From contig DPWF01000040.1 in assembly GCA_003526435.1 (NCBI GenBank), positions 1 through 7,119 on the forward strand: a DNA stretch of 7,119 bases, in the 5' to 3' direction. Each line of letters starts with the position of its first letter. Position 1 is the first letter of the stretch. Shown one piece after another: positions 5,487 to 7,119 of the stretch. The DNA is from Chitinophagaceae bacterium (GTDB lineage Bacteria; Bacteroidota; Bacteroidia; Chitinophagales; Chitinophagaceae). A program made the position numbers and the translations under genes. The notes under the pieces are model-generated. The model was not told the origin of the DNA, ran no database searches, and saw only the letters and a program-made list of their open reading frames with translations.

Positions 5487-7119
5487 ATGCGGCTACTGGT
5501 TTTTATATCCCTTTTATTGATCAGCTTATTCAGCCATTACCGTGTAAATGGGCAAAGCGCCATATTGGTATCATCCGACGGAAAATTCTATGATTTTGAT
5601 ATTGTAAATGGAGCCTGTACCACCAAAGAAAAGACCAATTTCTGTAACCTTACTACTACGGGGTTTTCGATAGCGCAATACAAGAATAAAGTCTATTATA
5701 GCAATGCCGGAGGCGTTTTGTATGAAACGGATATCCAAAATCCGGCTCTTTGCAGATCTATGGGCATTGTAGCACCCGGAAATGCAATGACCTCCGATAA
5801 AAACGGCACTTTGTATTGGGTAACAGGAAATGTATTGTACCGTCTTCCCAATGGATGGGCCAACGCTGAAGTACTTGGAACACTCCCTTTTACATCTGCG
5901 GGTGATCTTATTTTTTTTGGTGACAAATTATTGCTCGCGGCTAACCCCAATATGTCAAACCCGAATTTTAGCCTGGTAGAAGTAAACATTGCTTCTCCAG
6001 CCAATAGTCAGGTATATATGGAAACACCAGGATATGCTTTCTGGGGTATCATGAATATATCAACCGGGTGTAATGAAAATAAAGTGTATGCCATCTCCAA
6101 TAGTTTAACAGGTGCAGGAAGAGATATAGTTGAAATAGACATTGTAAATAAAAAAGTACTTGGCATATTCTGTAGTGTAGGTTTTCAGGTGTACGATGCC
6201 GCAAGTGTTACAGAAACCGGTGAGTTAAAAGGTATCAATATCAATAATATCAGCATCAAACCACAATGCGCCAATGCAGGCTTGGGTGAAGTGTCAGTTG
6301 CTGCCACCAGTGCAACAGGATCGGCCAAACTGTTCTTTTCCTACAACAATAATCCTGCAACAGAAACGGCCGTATTTTCCAATCTTCCCACAGGTAATTA
6401 TCCGATAAAAGTCACGAGTTCTGAGGGCTGTTCAAAAGATACTTTTGCCATAGTGCCTTATATAGACAGGATTCAGGTAAGTATGGCAACATTGCCTGAT
6501 ACCTGTGGTGCGCTTCGGGGTTCGGTAACCATCAATAGCATCAGTAATCACGCCGGTATGCGTTTTTCTGTTGAAAATGCAGCTTATGTGGCGGGTAACA
6601 TATTTAATAACTTAAGTGCCGGTATCAAATCATTAAAGGTAATAGAGACCAATGGCTGTGTACTCGACACCAGTTTTGTAATAGGTGCTTTTCAACCACC
6701 CATGCCTGTTACTTCTCTGAATATTACCAGTGCCAATTGCTCAAATGCAGATGGATCAATTACGATTAATTATGCAGGAGGCGCCAATATTCAGGGAGCC
6801 AGAATTAATGGTGGTGCGGTGCAAAGTTCCAATCAGTTTAACAACCTCTTGGCGGGCACATATCAGTTACAGATTATTACGGCAAGTTGTATTTATGATA
6901 CAACAGTAACGGTTCCGCTTCAAACTACAGTTCCGCCTGTGGTTTCTTATCTGGGTAGTTCTCCCGACTGTGGCGGAAAATCAAATGGGTCACTGCAAAT
7001 CAATCTCACAGGAACAGTTGCGCCCTATACGTATAGTTTTAATAATTCACCTTATACCAATACAACCAGTTACCAGAACCTTGCAGCAGGTAATTCTCCT
7101 GTTGCAGTAAAAGATGCAC
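5487..7119 (+). CDS. Large secreted protein with propeller-like N-terminus and SprB-like repeats, 3' part missing
   Basis: Open from ATG 5487 to the right edge: 544 codons with no stop. Residues 1-22 form a Sec signal peptide (hydrophobic core LLVFISLLLISLF, probable cleavage before QS at 23-24). Residues about 25-250 contain recurring short strands such as GKFYDFDIVNG, NKVYYSNAGGVLYETDI and GTLYWVTGNVLYRLPNG, suggestive of a beta-propeller (DUF6923-like, from memory). From about 250 there are four divergent Ig-like repeats of about 78 residues with the pattern C...G.v.i ... NL.AG.y...i....GC..D. Their first cysteines are at 261, 340, 418 and 495, with partners about 50 residues later at 315, 391 and 468. 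This resembles SprB-repeat adhesins of gliding Bacteroidota, which end in a type IX secretion sorting domain; that end lies outside the window. Likely a surface or secreted adhesin. No Shine-Dalgarno is seen; the signal peptide fixes the start. Confidence 0.85.
   Translation, partial: MRLLVFISLLLISLFSHYRVNGQSAILVSSDGKFYDFDIVNGACTTKEKTNFCNLTTTGFSIAQYKNKVYYSNAGGVLYETDIQNPALCRSMGIVAPGNAMTSDKNGTLYWVTGNVLYRLPNGWANAEVLGTLPFTSAGDLIFFGDKLLLAANPNMSNPNFSLVEVNIASPANSQVYMETPGYAFWGIMNISTGCNENKVYAISNSLTGAGRDIVEIDIVNKKVLGIFCSVGFQVYDAASVTETGELKGININNISIKPQCANAGLGEVSVAATSATGSAKLFFSYNNNPATETAVFSNLPTGNYPIKVTSSEGCSKDTFAIVPYIDRIQVSMATLPDTCGALRGSVTINSISNHAGMRFSVENAAYVAGNIFNNLSAGIKSLKVIETNGCVLDTSFVIGAFQPPMPVTSLNITSANCSNADGSITINYAGGANIQGARINGGAVQSSNQFNNLLAGTYQLQIITASCIYDTTVTVPLQTTVPPVVSYLGSSPDCGGKSNGSLQINLTGTVAPYTYSFNNSPYTNTTSYQNLAAGNSPVAVKDA

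Overview
The window looks like chromosomal housekeeping DNA from a Bacteroidota bacterium, probably of the Chitinophagaceae type (a reading from remembered protein families, not from a search). The evidence is a short primary sigma factor of about 290 aa beginning MRQLKI-like, the START-like small protein family typical of the phylum, a secreted protein with SprB-like repeats, TAnnTTTG-type promoter elements, little Shine-Dalgarno signal before the genes, and moderate GC.

Layout. At the left, on the minus strand, an LptF/LptG-type lipopolysaccharide export permease (1749 to 310) is followed 50 bp downstream by the first 86 codons of a twin-arginine-targeted Fe/Mn superoxide dismutase that runs off the left edge. 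The space between lptF/G and the next gene holds a perfect 24-bp inverted repeat built from GTGAAT(G/C) heptamers. An unnamed conserved protein (1865-2485, plus) converges on a START-like domain protein (2850-2467, minus), and the two genes overlap by 19 bp at their 3' ends. A 292-bp intergenic region then separates the START-like gene from rpoD, with candidate promoters facing both ways. rpoD (3143-4015) ends in a clear stem-loop terminator and is followed by ffh (4102-5424). After a 62-bp gap with a 17-bp palindrome, a large secreted repeat protein starts at 5487 and runs off the right edge.

The most striking observation is that ffh, normally an essential single-copy gene for the signal recognition particle GTPase, carries one in-frame TAG at 4642-4644. 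It falls between the G2 and G3 motifs, while the reading frame and all other GTPase and M-domain motifs are intact on both sides. The choices are sequencing or assembly error, a very recent nonsense mutation, or readthrough/suppression. The sequence alone cannot decide.

Functionally, the window combines envelope and export work (LPS transport, SRP-dependent membrane targeting, a Tat-exported dismutase, a surface repeat protein probably secreted by type IX secretion) with the primary sigma factor. I see no mobile element, CRISPR array, tRNA or rRNA.
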